NCBI GenBank assembly: GCA_963590165.1 | Contig: CAVANO010000011.1 | Location: 62,001-126,000, forward strand | Source: UBA11524 sp963590165 | Lineage (GTDB): Bacteria > Bacillota > Clostridia > Christensenellales > Aristaeellaceae | Length of the DNA: 64,000 bases | Direction: 5' to 3' | In this document: positions 25,711 to 34,741 of the stretch, in pieces | Layout of the letters: every line of letters starts with the position of its first letter | How positions within the stretch are numbered: the stretch's first letter is position 1 | Translations under genes and position numbers: made by a program | Notes under the pieces: generated by a model | Database searches by the model: none | The model's input: the letters and a program-made list of their open reading frames with translations, nothing else | What the model was told of the DNA's origin: nothing

Positions 25711-25742
25711 GGGAGGTGAGCCGGCAAACGCCGGAAACCATG
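25711..25742 (+). promoter_or_regulatory. murA ribosome binding site with an intervening hairpin
   Basis: GGGAGGTGA is about 20 bases from the ATG, too far for normal initiation, but the spacer contains a perfect stem CCGGC-AAAC-GCCGG. Folding it would leave about 9 bases between the binding site and the ATG. The GTG inside the site itself is not a credible start. Confidence 0.6.
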
Positions 25743-27017
25743 GCCATGAAGGAACGTATGCTGATTACTGGCGGTCATTCCTTGGAAGGTACGGTTCATA
25801 TCAGCGGCGGCAAAAACACGGCGGTTGCGGTCATTCCGGCGACGCTGCTGTGCGATGAGCCCTGCACGATTGAAAATTTGCCGGACATCTCGGACGTTCA
25901 TGCGCTGGTGGACATTCTTCGCTCGCTCGGCGTGAAGGTCGAATATGAGCCGAACCGCTTCCTGACGGTCGATCCGCGCACGGCGGAAGGTTATCAGGTG
26001 TCCTACCGCGATTCTCAGCGGCTGCGTGCCAGCTATTACCTCATCGGTGCGCTGCTCGGACGGTGCGGCAAGGCGGAGGTCTTTCAGCCCGGCGGCTGTG
26101 AAATCGGCTCCCGCCCGATTGACCAGCACATCAAGGGCTTTGAACTGCTCGGCGCGAACGTTTCCCTCAAGGGCGGACGCATCAAGGCGACAGCGGACAG
26201 CCTGACCGGCACGGATGTGTTCTTCGACTGCGTATCTGTCGGTGCGACCATCAACGTCATGCTCGCCGCGGCGAAGGCGCACGGTACGACCATTATCTAT
26301 AATCCGGCGAAGGAACCGCACATTGTTGACCTCGCGAACTTCCTGAATTCCATGGGTGCGCGCATCAGGGGCGCCGGCACGGATGTCATCCGCATTTTCG
26401 GGCGCGGCTACCTGCACGGCACGACCTATGCCGTCATCCCCGACCAGATTGAAACCGGTACGCTGATGATTGCCGCCGCTGCCACACGCGGCGATGTGCT
26501 GCTGACCGGCTGCATTCCCACGCATATGGAGGCGCTGACGGCGAAGCTGCTGGAGATGGGCGCGCGCGTAACGGAGTCGGATGACACGCTGCGTGTGCGC
26601 GGTTCGCTGTCCGGCTATCGCGGCGTCAACATCAAGACGCAGGTGTATCCCGGCTTCCCGACTGACCTGCAGCAGCCCATGAGTACGCTGCTGACGACCG
26701 CGATGGGACAGTCCATCATCCGAGAAACGATCTTCGAGTCAAGGCTGAAGCACCTGCACGAAATTGAGCACATGGGCGCTCAGGTGCAGATTCTCGACAA
26801 CAAGATGGCGGTTATTCAGGGCGTGCCGGAGCTATACGGTGCGCCGGTGACCGCGACAGACCTGCGTGCCGGTGCGGCACTTGTTATTGCCGGTCTGATG
26901 GCACGCGGTACAACCGAAATCTACGAGCCGGAGTACATTGACCGCGGCTATGAGCATCTGGAGGACAAGCTGCGTTCCCTCGGTGCGGAGATTTCGCGCG
27001 AGAAGTTCGAGGCATAA
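25740..27017 (+). CDS. murA: UDP-N-acetylglucosamine 1-carboxyvinyltransferase
   Basis: First committed step of peptidoglycan synthesis: adds enolpyruvate from PEP to UDP-GlcNAc. 425 residues with the EPSP-synthase fold. SGGKNTAVAVIPATLL holds the catalytic Lys-Asn; the catalytic Cys is near residue 120 in FQPGGCEIGSRPIDQHI, so the fosfomycin-sensitive form; QVYPGFPTDLQQPM and EIYEPEYIDRGYEHLEDKL complete the family pattern. The ATG at 25740 is preferred; a second Met two codons on is possible. Followed by J-domain, amidase and MBL genes, the amidase also acting on the wall. Confidence 0.96.
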   Translation: MAMKERMLITGGHSLEGTVHISGGKNTAVAVIPATLLCDEPCTIENLPDISDVHALVDILRSLGVKVEYEPNRFLTVDPRTAEGYQVSYRDSQRLRASYYLIGALLGRCGKAEVFQPGGCEIGSRPIDQHIKGFELLGANVSLKGGRIKATADSLTGTDVFFDCVSVGATINVMLAAAKAHGTTIIYNPAKEPHIVDLANFLNSMGARIRGAGTDVIRIFGRGYLHGTTYAVIPDQIETGTLMIAAAATRGDVLLTGCIPTHMEALTAKLLEMGARVTESDDTLRVRGSLSGYRGVNIKTQVYPGFPTDLQQPMSTLLTTAMGQSIIRETIFESRLKHLHEIEHMGAQVQILDNKMAVIQGVPELYGAPVTATDLRAGAALVIAGLMARGTTEIYEPEYIDRGYEHLEDKLRSLGAEISREKFEA

Positions 27018-27050
27018 GCACCTATGTCTTGTCAGGGGAGGTGTTGGGGG

Positions 27051-27596
27051 ATGCAAAATCCATTCGGCGTTTTAGGACTTGATGCGTCCGCCGGCGCCGA
27101 GCAGGTTCGTGCGGCATACCGAACGCTGGTCAAGCGCTGCCATCCGGACATGTTTCAGGATGAAAACGAGCGCAAAGCTGCGCAGGAAAAGATGATTACG
27201 CTCAACCTCGCCTACGAGGAAGCGATGAAGCTTGCCGTCAGCAGGACAACCGCGGCGGCAGCGACCTTCAAGAAGGAGCTTGAGCCGCAGGATGCTGTAT
27301 CGCTGGCGGCCAAGATGCTCAGACAGGATAACCCCGAGGCGGCGCTGCGTCACCTCCTGCGTGCATCGAGCCGCGACAGCAGCTGGTACGCCATGCAGGG
27401 CAAGGTGCTGATGGCGCTGGAGCAGTACGAATCGGCGCATCAGTCGTACCGGGAGGCCATCCACCGCGAGCCGAACAACAACCTGTACCGTCAGGGTGCG
27501 CTGGATGCGGCGGTCGCGCTGAAAAAGTCGCGCACGCTTATCGGCAGGCTCCGGCGCATGTCGCACCGCTGGAAACGCACCCACGGAGGAAAATGA
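27051..27596 (+). CDS. J-domain protein with TPR-like region
   Basis: 181 residues. Residues 3-65 form a J domain with the HPD motif (KRCHPDMFQDENERK), which stimulates the ATPase of DnaK-type chaperones. Residues about 85-165 contain TPR-like helices (ALRHLLRAS..., ALEQYESAHQSYREAI HREPNN). It lacks the zinc domain of DnaJ, so it is a specialised co-chaperone. AGGGGAGGTG lies 9 bases before the ATG. Its end overlaps the following amidase gene by 4 bases, so the two are co-translated. Partner unknown. Confidence 0.88.
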   Translation: MQNPFGVLGLDASAGAEQVRAAYRTLVKRCHPDMFQDENERKAAQEKMITLNLAYEEAMKLAVSRTTAAAATFKKELEPQDAVSLAAKMLRQDNPEAALRHLLRASSRDSSWYAMQGKVLMALEQYESAHQSYREAIHREPNNNLYRQGALDAAVALKKSRTLIGRLRRMSHRWKRTHGGK

Positions 27597-28915
27597 AGAT
27601 GAAAAGAGCCTTTGCGCTTCTTCTGGCGTTGATGCTTTTGCTTGGCAAGAACGATGCCTGCGCGGATGCCATGCAAATCACGCTCACCGCGTCCGATTAC
27701 ACGTTGCATTACGCCTTTGACGCGGGCACGGATTTCATCCTGCTGGAATACAGCGCGCCGGCTGAAAAAGGCTGGATGACGCTCTACAGCGAAAGCGGTC
27801 AGTTTGAGGGGGATATTTCCCTTGCATACTCAGGCGCAGGCGGCAAGGTCACCGTGACCGTGACCTCTTCGCGCACGACCTATCAAATCGGCAAGGCAAC
27901 CGCGAATCTCCCTCAGGCGGCTGATTACACCGCACCGACCGGCAAGACAAACGGCAAGGTCACCGACCTCACCCTGACGGAAACGCCCGACGGCTTTCAT
28001 TATGCCTTCAACGCGCAGGACACCGATTACATGCTCCTGTATTGGCGCAGCAAGGAGCAAGCCGTTACCGAACCGATTTATCCGGACAAAAACGGTCATT
28101 ATGAGGGCGATGTCGTCAGCAAGCTGACCTTCGCGCGGACGCTTTTCACCGTACAGGTCAAGAACAGCTCCGGCGGCGTCAAGAAGGAGGACACCGTCCG
28201 CAAAGGCTATGAAGCGCCTGAAGCTGTCGAGCAGCAGGAAGGGCGCCTCACCGGCGTGACGGTCTGCATTGACCCCGGTCATCAGGAGAACGGGCGCTTC
28301 GTCACCGAGCCGATTGGTCCCGGTCTTTCCGGCACAACCAGCGGTAAGGGCGGCATGGCACAGGGCAGCAAGACGAATCGCCGTGAAAGCATCGTCTGCC
28401 TTGAAATTGCGATGCTTCTGCGCGACGAGCTGCTCCGGCAGGGAGCTACCGTCGTCATGACGCGCACCGACCAGACGACCTATCACACGAATATCGAACG
28501 CTGCGAAATCGCGGCGGCAGGCAATGCGGACATCATGCTCCGCCTGCACTGCAACAGCTCCAGCAACACATCGAAAACCGGCATGCAGGTCTACGGTCCG
28601 CTCAACAGCGATTACGCCAAGGCGGTCGCGGATAAAGACACGTATCAGGCAATGGGGCAGCTGCTGCTCGATGCCATGAAGACAAGCGTCGGGCTGAAGC
28701 TGACGAACAGCACCGGCATGGCGTACCTGAATGACAACTACGTCGGCAACAACTGGGCGCAGATGATGTGCTTCCTTGTCGAAATGGGCTATCTGTCCAA
28801 TCCGGCGGAGGAATATCTGCTCGTCACGCCGGAATATCAGCAGATGCTGGCGGAAGGCATGGCGCAGGGCGTCTACGAGATTGCCGTTGCACGCGGCTGG
28901 GTCGGCGGCGAATAA
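27593..28915 (+). CDS. secreted N-acetylmuramoyl-L-alanine amidase
   Basis: Zn-dependent Amidase_3 hydrolase that cuts the bond between MurNAc and the stem peptide. 440 residues: signal peptide at 1-26, two beta-rich domains of about 90 residues each (27-115, 120-210; the repeated TLTASDYTLHYAFDAGTDFI and TETPDGFHYAFNAQDTDYML starts show internal duplication), and the catalytic domain from about 223 to 435 with CIDPGHQEN, RRESIVCLE, RLHCNSSS and LVEMGYLSNP holding the zinc ligands and catalytic Glu. The two repeated domains probably bind wall polymer. Confidence 0.93.
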   Translation: MKMKRAFALLLALMLLLGKNDACADAMQITLTASDYTLHYAFDAGTDFILLEYSAPAEKGWMTLYSESGQFEGDISLAYSGAGGKVTVTVTSSRTTYQIGKATANLPQAADYTAPTGKTNGKVTDLTLTETPDGFHYAFNAQDTDYMLLYWRSKEQAVTEPIYPDKNGHYEGDVVSKLTFARTLFTVQVKNSSGGVKKEDTVRKGYEAPEAVEQQEGRLTGVTVCIDPGHQENGRFVTEPIGPGLSGTTSGKGGMAQGSKTNRRESIVCLEIAMLLRDELLRQGATVVMTRTDQTTYHTNIERCEIAAAGNADIMLRLHCNSSSNTSKTGMQVYGPLNSDYAKAVADKDTYQAMGQLLLDAMKTSVGLKLTNSTGMAYLNDNYVGNNWAQMMCFLVEMGYLSNPAEEYLLVTPEYQQMLAEGMAQGVYEIAVARGWVGGE

Positions 28916-28936
28916 AGGAAAGGAACCATCCTCGGC

Positions 28937-29833
28937 ATGAACAGACAACGGCTGATTGGGCTGCTGTGCGCGCTTGTGCTTCTGATTTCATCGGCGCAGG
29001 CAGAGCTTTACCATGTATCCGGCGAAGCGGATGTTCCGGCGGAATGGGCGGACAGGGAAACGCTCCGCGTGACGTGCATTGACACGGACCGTTCCGATGC
29101 CATCCTGCTGGAATGCGGCGGCGAGGCGATGATGGTGGACGGCGGCTCAGGGCAGTACCGCAGCCGCGTCTATGCAACGCTCGATGCAGCGAATATCACA
29201 ACGCTCAAGTACCTCTTCGCCACCCACAGCGACAACGACCATATTCACGGCTTTATCTATCTGATTCGCTCCGGACTGTATCAGGTGGACGCACTCCTGT
29301 CCGCCAACGATACGACCTATCAGGACGAAAGCGGCTATCATCAGCTGCTTGTCAAGGCGGCGAACGCCATGAACGTCCCGTACGTGCAGATTTATGACGG
29401 CGATCTGCTGACGCTCGGCAGTGCGACCATCGAGGTCATGCGCTGCCCGGAAGCATGGGGCGCGAATGCCCGCAGCGCCACCTGCATGGTGCGCCTCGGT
29501 ACTTCACGCATCTTTCTGACCGGCGACATCGACAACGTGACGATGCAGTGGTACGCTGAAACCTACGGCGACCAGCTCGCCTGCAACATCCTCAAAATTC
29601 CGCATCACGGCTTGGCGTCCATTCCGCAGGCGTTTCTGGAGGCGACGCAGCCGCAGGCGGTCTTTGTGCCGAGCACGTCCAAACGCTGCGAGGCGAAATT
29701 CGCCGGATGGGCGAAGAAGTATCTGCCGGCTGACGGCGTGTATTATTCCGGCGACGGCAGCGTTGTCATGGTGACCGACGGCACTGACTGGTACATGTGG
29801 CAGGAACCGAATTACGTTGACCCCGAAACATAA
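28937..29833 (+). CDS. secreted metallo-beta-lactamase-fold hydrolase (ComEC-type)
   Basis: 298 residues with a signal peptide (1-22, SSAQAE). MBL-fold motifs: ATHSDNDHIHG (HxxxDH), the HxxxxxLTGD-type SRIFLTGDID, and LKIPHHGLAS, as in the competence-related ComEC hydrolase domain. Free-standing exported proteins of this type are common in Firmicutes; a nuclease or phosphodiesterase activity on extracellular substrate is possible but unproven. Last gene before a strong terminator. Confidence 0.88.
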   Translation: MNRQRLIGLLCALVLLISSAQAELYHVSGEADVPAEWADRETLRVTCIDTDRSDAILLECGGEAMMVDGGSGQYRSRVYATLDAANITTLKYLFATHSDNDHIHGFIYLIRSGLYQVDALLSANDTTYQDESGYHQLLVKAANAMNVPYVQIYDGDLLTLGSATIEVMRCPEAWGANARSATCMVRLGTSRIFLTGDIDNVTMQWYAETYGDQLACNILKIPHHGLASIPQAFLEATQPQAVFVPSTSKRCEAKFAGWAKKYLPADGVYYSGDGSVVMVTDGTDWYMWQEPNYVDPET

Positions 29834-29839
29834 TAAAGA

Positions 29840-29886
29840 CAGCACCTCGCAAGCGGTTCATGGCATGCGAGGTGCTGCGTTTTTAT
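29840..29886. terminator. bidirectional terminator between convergent units
   Basis: Perfect 12-bp stem CAGCACCTCGCA / TGCGAGGTGCTG, then CGTTTTTATTTT on the right strand. Confidence 0.95.
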
Positions 29887-32399
29887 TTTCCGATCTCCTG
29901 CTGAATCACAGCATCCGGCACGAGACCGCTGAACCAGGTTTCATCAGCGGAGGTGCCGTCAATGGCCAGGAGAGCCGCATTGGATGAGCGTTGCCGGATC
30001 GTGTAGACCTCGCCGGTCAGCGCATCGACCTCGGCGATGTAGGCAATGCTATCGTTCAGCGTGAGGGTGAGCTTCCAGACGGTGCTGCCGTCGGACGTTT
30101 CAATCAGCACACCGCCGCGAAGCGTCCATTCGTCCGCCTCCAGCGCACGCGCCGCGTATGCCGCAGCAAGGCTCTTTGACAGTGCGTTGTCCGGCACGTC
30201 GGGATAATTCGTCTGCTTCAGGCACGCGATTGCAAGGCTTGCGGAATTGTCCGTGCTCAGGCAAACCGCCTCGCGGAATGTGCGCAGCGTGGACGGCTCC
30301 CAATCCGTCATGTTCGCACCGTACAGGCGGACATAGCGGCTGATTATATATTTTACCTGCATGCCGTAGATGATGCCTGTCTCTTCGCTGCATGTGCCAA
30401 GCGTCATCGTGCGTTCGCGGACATCCTCCGGCAGTTCATTCCACGCGCGGACGGTCAGCAGCTGCAGCACCCACGGTGCGCCGATGGCTGTCATTTTCGC
30501 CGTGCCCGCGAAGCTCAGGTCGCTGTCGCACACATCCACCGCATAGCAGCCGACATCCGTTGACAGCAGGAAGTGCCAGATGACCTCGCCGTGATCTCGA
30601 AGCTGAAGCATCTGCCAGTCATAGCAGACTTGTGCATCCAGTGCCTCCAGCGCCGCCTGCAGTGCCGCCGACTGCGCGTGCGTCACCTTGTCCGAAAGCA
30701 CCGATGCGATTTCCTGATTCATCAATGCGTCTGCCAAGGCTGTCATGCCGTCCTCTTCGAGCTTTGCGGCAGCCGATTCGTCCGAAATGCGCTCCGCCAG
30801 AAGGGACTTCATGGTTGTCAGGCATGATTCGCTGTAACTTGAAGGCAGATAGCCCTCCATCAGCATGGTGAACCGCGCCGAATCGAGCGGATTCCGGTTA
30901 TAGCCGATATCGAGCGCTTCGCCGTACCAGTCCAGCGCTGCCCAGTACGTATCGCCCTGTGCAACGCCTTCCGTTTCCTTCGTGAAAATTACGACCGCGC
31001 TTCCGGTGTCCACGCTGAAGAGATCGGCGAGCGAATCCTCAACATAGGCGTTGTAGGCATTGTCCAGCACATGCCCGTAACGGCTTTCGATGGCGGATTG
31101 TGCGGCGGATAGCGCCGTTTCTTTGTCCAGCACGGGTACGCCGCGCGTCACGTCTGCATAATCGATGGTGGAAATGAGCTGACTCGGGAAGAACTCCTCC
31201 GTCAAGCCGTAACGTGCGCCGGTCGTTTCGGTTAGCAGGTCGCCCGTGTTGCCGTCCAGCTCCAGATAGGTCAGGCTCTGACCGCCGGTTGTCCCTGCCT
31301 GACGGACAGCGACCTTCCACATGTTGCCTGATGTGCCGGCGATGTACTGCGCGGCGATGATGCTGCTCTCGTCCGTATTCAGCAGCGCTGCCGCTGCGGC
31401 AATCGCCTGCTCGCGCGTCAAGGCAGTGTCCGGGAGATCCGGGAAACCATCACGCCCGACGCTCAGGAACAGCTGATGAACCGTCTGCAGCGTGCTTTCG
31501 TCCGCATCTGCCAGTGCAAGCACGTATACACGCAGCTGCTGATTTGTCCACGTATGCATGTCGTAGCCGAAGATGCGCCGGAAGCCAGCCGTCACTTCGT
31601 CTGCCGTGTGACCTATGCCTGCGCCGCGCTCGCTGCGCATCCGGCAGATTTCGCCCGTCGATGCGTCAACCGCGACCTCGTAGTTCGTGCCGAAAGCGTT
31701 TGTCGAATCGAACGACACGCAGTAATATGCGCCCGTGCAGGTGCCGTCGCTCGTGCCGGACAGGAAGCGGATGCCGGTGGTATAGAAATCCTCACGGCTG
31801 AAGTCCGCCTGTGCATCGTCGTTTTCGCGGATGTACTGCACGGCGGCGTCGACAGCCTCCTGCAATGTGATTTCGGTTGACAGCGGTTCGCGTGTCATGG
31901 TCGGCAGAATGCCCAGATAGCCGATTTTCTCCAGTGTGCGGCTCAGCAACGCCTGCGACGCAATCGACCACTGCGCGATGGAGGTGTTCGGCGCGCAGAT
32001 TTGCTCCAGCAGCTCGGACAGCGATGTGCCGCCGGCCGCGTCAATGGTGTCGAGCAGCGCTTCGATTTCTTCGCTGCTGAGGGAAACCGGCAGTTCCGGA
32101 TCCGTCAGCAGTTTGCGCGCCTGTTCCGCCGTCAGCCAGTCGCCCTGACGCGTCACGTCCTTCGTCTGCGATGCGGTCTGTGTGCGGTAGACTGTTGTGC
32201 CAAGCACTGCACCGACAGCGACAAAGAGCACCAGCAGTGCCGCCGCTGCCCGCATCGGGAAGGTACGCCGCGCCGGTCGCATTCCACGTGCCGGGGCATC
32301 CTGTGAATGAATGCGCTGCATGACTGCGTCAATCTGCCGGTCGGTGACGCGCATGCCGCCAAGATTCGTGTCGATTGTTCTTTTTAGCCTGTCAGACAT
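29883..32399 (-). CDS. giant membrane-anchored anti-sigma factor with repeated PepSY-like domains
   Basis: 838 residues. A short cytoplasmic segment (residues 1-48, DRQIDAVMQRIHSQD) precedes one membrane helix (about 50-70) and about 770 extracytoplasmic residues. The outer part carries several PepSY-like repeats, recognisable by strands such as NYEVAVDASTGEICRMR, SLTYLELDGNTGDLLTE, TYWAALDWYGEALDI and IAYIAEVDALTGEVYTI. Its ATG overlaps the stop of the ECF sigma gene by 8 bases, the usual sigma/anti-sigma arrangement, so it should hold that sigma at the membrane until an external signal. The signal is unknown. The size is far above the 250-400 residues typical of such partners. Confidence 0.8.
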   Translation of the reverse strand: MSDRLKRTIDTNLGGMRVTDRQIDAVMQRIHSQDAPARGMRPARRTFPMRAAAALLVLFVAVGAVLGTTVYRTQTASQTKDVTRQGDWLTAEQARKLLTDPELPVSLSSEEIEALLDTIDAAGGTSLSELLEQICAPNTSIAQWSIASQALLSRTLEKIGYLGILPTMTREPLSTEITLQEAVDAAVQYIRENDDAQADFSREDFYTTGIRFLSGTSDGTCTGAYYCVSFDSTNAFGTNYEVAVDASTGEICRMRSERGAGIGHTADEVTAGFRRIFGYDMHTWTNQQLRVYVLALADADESTLQTVHQLFLSVGRDGFPDLPDTALTREQAIAAAAALLNTDESSIIAAQYIAGTSGNMWKVAVRQAGTTGGQSLTYLELDGNTGDLLTETTGARYGLTEEFFPSQLISTIDYADVTRGVPVLDKETALSAAQSAIESRYGHVLDNAYNAYVEDSLADLFSVDTGSAVVIFTKETEGVAQGDTYWAALDWYGEALDIGYNRNPLDSARFTMLMEGYLPSSYSESCLTTMKSLLAERISDESAAAKLEEDGMTALADALMNQEIASVLSDKVTHAQSAALQAALEALDAQVCYDWQMLQLRDHGEVIWHFLLSTDVGCYAVDVCDSDLSFAGTAKMTAIGAPWVLQLLTVRAWNELPEDVRERTMTLGTCSEETGIIYGMQVKYIISRYVRLYGANMTDWEPSTLRTFREAVCLSTDNSASLAIACLKQTNYPDVPDNALSKSLAAAYAARALEADEWTLRGGVLIETSDGSTVWKLTLTLNDSIAYIAEVDALTGEVYTIRQRSSNAALLAIDGTSADETWFSGLVPDAVIQQEIGK

Positions 32400-32904
32400 C
32401 GCAGTCACCTCCCGTCAGCGATATTTTCAGCGCCGCCTCCGCCTTTTTCAGCCGCGTGTGAACGGTTGATTTGCTCACGCCCAGCGATGCGGCGGTTTCC
32501 TCCAGCGTCATGTCCTGATAGTAGTACAGCAGCAGCGGCTCCTTGAGCGGATCCGGCAGCCGCAGGATGTCCAGCATCAGCGAGCGATCCTCCGGCTCAA
32601 CGCCGACAACGCCCTGCGGCAAATCCTCCAGTGCCGTCCGCATGTCGATATGCCGGAACCAGCGCCGACGCCGGTAATCGCGGCAGATGTTGATGGCAAT
32701 GCGGATGAGCCAGGTTTTCGGGCTTGCGCTGCGCTCCTCGTAATGATCCATCGCGCGCCACGCACGCAGGAAGGTGTCCTGCATGGCGTCCTCTGCCTCG
32801 CGCGAATCGGACAGAATCACGAAGCAGATTCGGAGGATGTCTGTGCCGTAGGTGCGCATCCATGCTTCCAGCGTCTGCTCTTTGCTGCTCTGCTCCACCG
32901 GCAT
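32392..32904 (-). CDS. ECF-family RNA polymerase sigma factor
   Basis: 170 residues. Region 2 includes RICFVILSDSREAEDAMQDTFLRAW, with the core-binding and -10 recognition helices; region 4 is PLLLYYYQDMTLEETAASLG followed by VSKSTVHTRLKKAEAAL. ATG chosen for the AAAGGAGG 4 bases upstream. Expressed together with the PepSY-rich membrane protein. Upstream, TGTCTAAT (reading leftwards) resembles ECF -10 elements, and an imperfect inverted repeat CCCTG...CAGGG flanks that region, so autoregulation is plausible. Confidence 0.93.
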   Translation of the reverse strand: MPVEQSSKEQTLEAWMRTYGTDILRICFVILSDSREAEDAMQDTFLRAWRAMDHYEERSASPKTWLIRIAINICRDYRRRRWFRHIDMRTALEDLPQGVVGVEPEDRSLMLDILRLPDPLKEPLLLYYYQDMTLEETAASLGVSKSTVHTRLKKAEAALKISLTGGDCDV

Positions 32905-32989
32905 GACTCCTCCTTTCTGATTAGACACTCCCTGTATTGATTAAACGAAATTCAGGGACGAATTTTTCGGTTTTTTTCAAAAAATCTTC

Positions 32990-33024
32990 AAAAAAGACCG
33001 CTGCACGGTGAAATGCAGCGGTCT
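32990..33024 (-). terminator. terminator of the purine permease gene
   Basis: Perfect 11-bp stem AGACCGCTGCA / TGCAGCGGTCT followed on the minus strand by TTTTTT. Confidence 0.93.
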
Positions 33025-33041
33025 GAAAGATCCGAATGGAA

Positions 33042-34457
33042 TTAGTGGGTCAGCAGGAGCATCGCCAGGAACAGCGCGGTGATTACCCACGTGCCAGCCT
33101 TGATTTCCTTGACCTTGCCCGTGCAGAGCTTGATGATCACGTAGGAGATCAGGCCGAAGCAGATGCCGTAGGAGATGTTGTAAGCGAAGGGCATGATGGA
33201 CAGCGTCAGGAACGCAGGAACCGCCTCGCTCGCGTCGAGCCATTCGATGTTCTTGACGCAGTTCATCATCAGCACGCCGACGTAGATCAGCGCAGCAGCC
33301 GTCGCGCAGGAGGGAACCAGCTGAGCAATCGGGCTGAGGAACATAGCGATCAGGAACAGGATAGCCGTCACCATGGAAGCAAGACCCGTGCGGCCGCCCT
33401 CGGCAACGCCGGAGGAGGACTCAACGAACGTGGTCACGGTGGAGGTGCCGCAGATGGCGCCGGTGGTCGTCGCGATGGCGTCAGCCAGCATGGCCTTGTC
33501 CATGTTCGGGACTTCGCCCTTTTCGGTCAGCAAGTTGCCGCGGGCGCAAGCGCCGTACAGCGTGCCGATCGTGTCGAACATATCAACCATGCAGAACGCC
33601 AGAGCGGTGGTCGCGATGGTCAGGATGGCATTCGCGGTGCCGTGTGCCTCAATGTAAGCGGAGAAGTTGAAGCCCTCGGTGAACACCTTGCAGAAAGCGC
33701 CGGAGAAGAACTGACCGAACGCCTCGAAGGGGCTGGACATGGTGATGCCGGCAGAGAAGCCCGGGATGGTCAGGTAGCCCAGCACATAGTAGAGGGCAGC
33801 ACCGCCGATGATGCCCAGCAGCACAGCGCCCTTCACATTGCGATGGCTCATGATGGCAATCGCCAGCAGGGCAAGAATGGTCACGACCATGCCCATGATG
33901 CCAACGGTCCAGCCGCTGGTGAGCAGGTTGAAGGAAGCCAGCGTAACGCCGGTGGAAGAGCTGGGGATGATGATGCCCGCATTCTGCAGGCCGAGGAAAG
34001 CGATGAACAGACCGATGCCAGCCGGGATGGCGACACGAACCGCCTGAGGAATCGCTTCGAAGATCATCTTGCGCAGGCCGGTCACGGTCAGCAGGATGAA
34101 CAGGAGGCCGTCGAAGAGCACCAGCACCAGCGCATTGGCGTAGCTGAAGCCAAGCCCCAAGACAACCGTGTAGACAAAGTACGCATTCAGACCCATGCCG
34201 GACGCCTGAGCCAGCGGCAGATTCGACATCAGGCCGATTGCCACGGTGCCGATGACAGCAGAAATGGCGGTTGCAATGTAAATCGCACCATACTCAACGT
34301 CAGGAATGTTTGCGAACATGCTGGCATTGACCATGAGGATGTACGCCATGGCGAAGAAGGTCGTCAGACCGGCCAGGCATTCCGTCTTGAACGAGCTTCC
34401 CTTGGCGGTGTAGCCAAAGCGGCGGTCAAGCGCGCTCATGCTGTTAGAATTAGACAT
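33042..34457 (-). CDS. guanine/hypoxanthine-type permease (NCS2, AzgA subfamily)
   Basis: Proton-coupled nucleobase importer of 471 residues with about 13 membrane segments. AzgA-type features: ALDRRFGYTAKGSSFKTECLAG at the start, FFAMAYILMVNASMFA, the GMGLNAYF motif in helix 3, LAFCMVDMFDTIGTLYG and GAICGTSTVTTFVESSSGVAEGGRTGL. GGGAGG is 10 bases from the ATG. It stands alone between a sigma-A promoter and a strong terminator; no purine riboswitch is present. Adenine, guanine or hypoxanthine cannot be told apart. Confidence 0.93.
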   Translation of the reverse strand: MSNSNSMSALDRRFGYTAKGSSFKTECLAGLTTFFAMAYILMVNASMFANIPDVEYGAIYIATAISAVIGTVAIGLMSNLPLAQASGMGLNAYFVYTVVLGLGFSYANALVLVLFDGLLFILLTVTGLRKMIFEAIPQAVRVAIPAGIGLFIAFLGLQNAGIIIPSSSTGVTLASFNLLTSGWTVGIMGMVVTILALLAIAIMSHRNVKGAVLLGIIGGAALYYVLGYLTIPGFSAGITMSSPFEAFGQFFSGAFCKVFTEGFNFSAYIEAHGTANAILTIATTALAFCMVDMFDTIGTLYGACARGNLLTEKGEVPNMDKAMLADAIATTTGAICGTSTVTTFVESSSGVAEGGRTGLASMVTAILFLIAMFLSPIAQLVPSCATAAALIYVGVLMMNCVKNIEWLDASEAVPAFLTLSIMPFAYNISYGICFGLISYVIIKLCTGKVKEIKAGTWVITALFLAMLLLTH

Positions 34458-34514
34458 CGAATCAAATCCTCCCTTGATTCCTCGTTTTTTCCCTGTTTTC
34501 TGGGAAACAGAGTT

Positions 34515-34543
34515 ATTATAACACAGCACATTCATTTTTTCCA
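34515..34543 (-). promoter_or_regulatory. sigma-A promoter of the purine permease
   Basis: Reading leftwards, TGGAAA and TATAAT separated by 17 bases, about 58 bases before the ATG. Confidence 0.7.
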
Positions 34544-34639
34544 TACCTTTATTAAATTTTTCTAATTTTTGTTCGGAAAAATCGCATCGCATTGTCGCGC
34601 AAAGACGACCTGAAGAGGTCAGCGGCGCCATAAAAAAAC

Positions 34640-34706
34640 GGGACGAAGGGAGAAAAGGGGACGAAGTCCCTATGAACTTGACCCGCTTGAAAAAACGTGT
34701 TATTCT
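34640..34706 (+). promoter_or_regulatory. GGGACGAAGTCCC module and promoter of the CHAP-like gene
   Basis: A GGGACGAAG / GGGGACGAAGTCCC micro-hairpin pair is followed by TTGACC (34678-34683) and TATTCT (34701-34706) with a 17-base spacer. The same hairpin plus CTTGACC arrangement occurs near 22042 and 53407. Confidence 0.7.
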
Positions 34707-34741
34707 ATAAGAAGGAAAATAACAGGAAGGAAATGACCTCC

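Noticed and set aside
34458..34514. Purine riboswitch before the AzgA-type permease
   Set aside because: The leader of about 55 bases lacks the three-way-junction core sequences.
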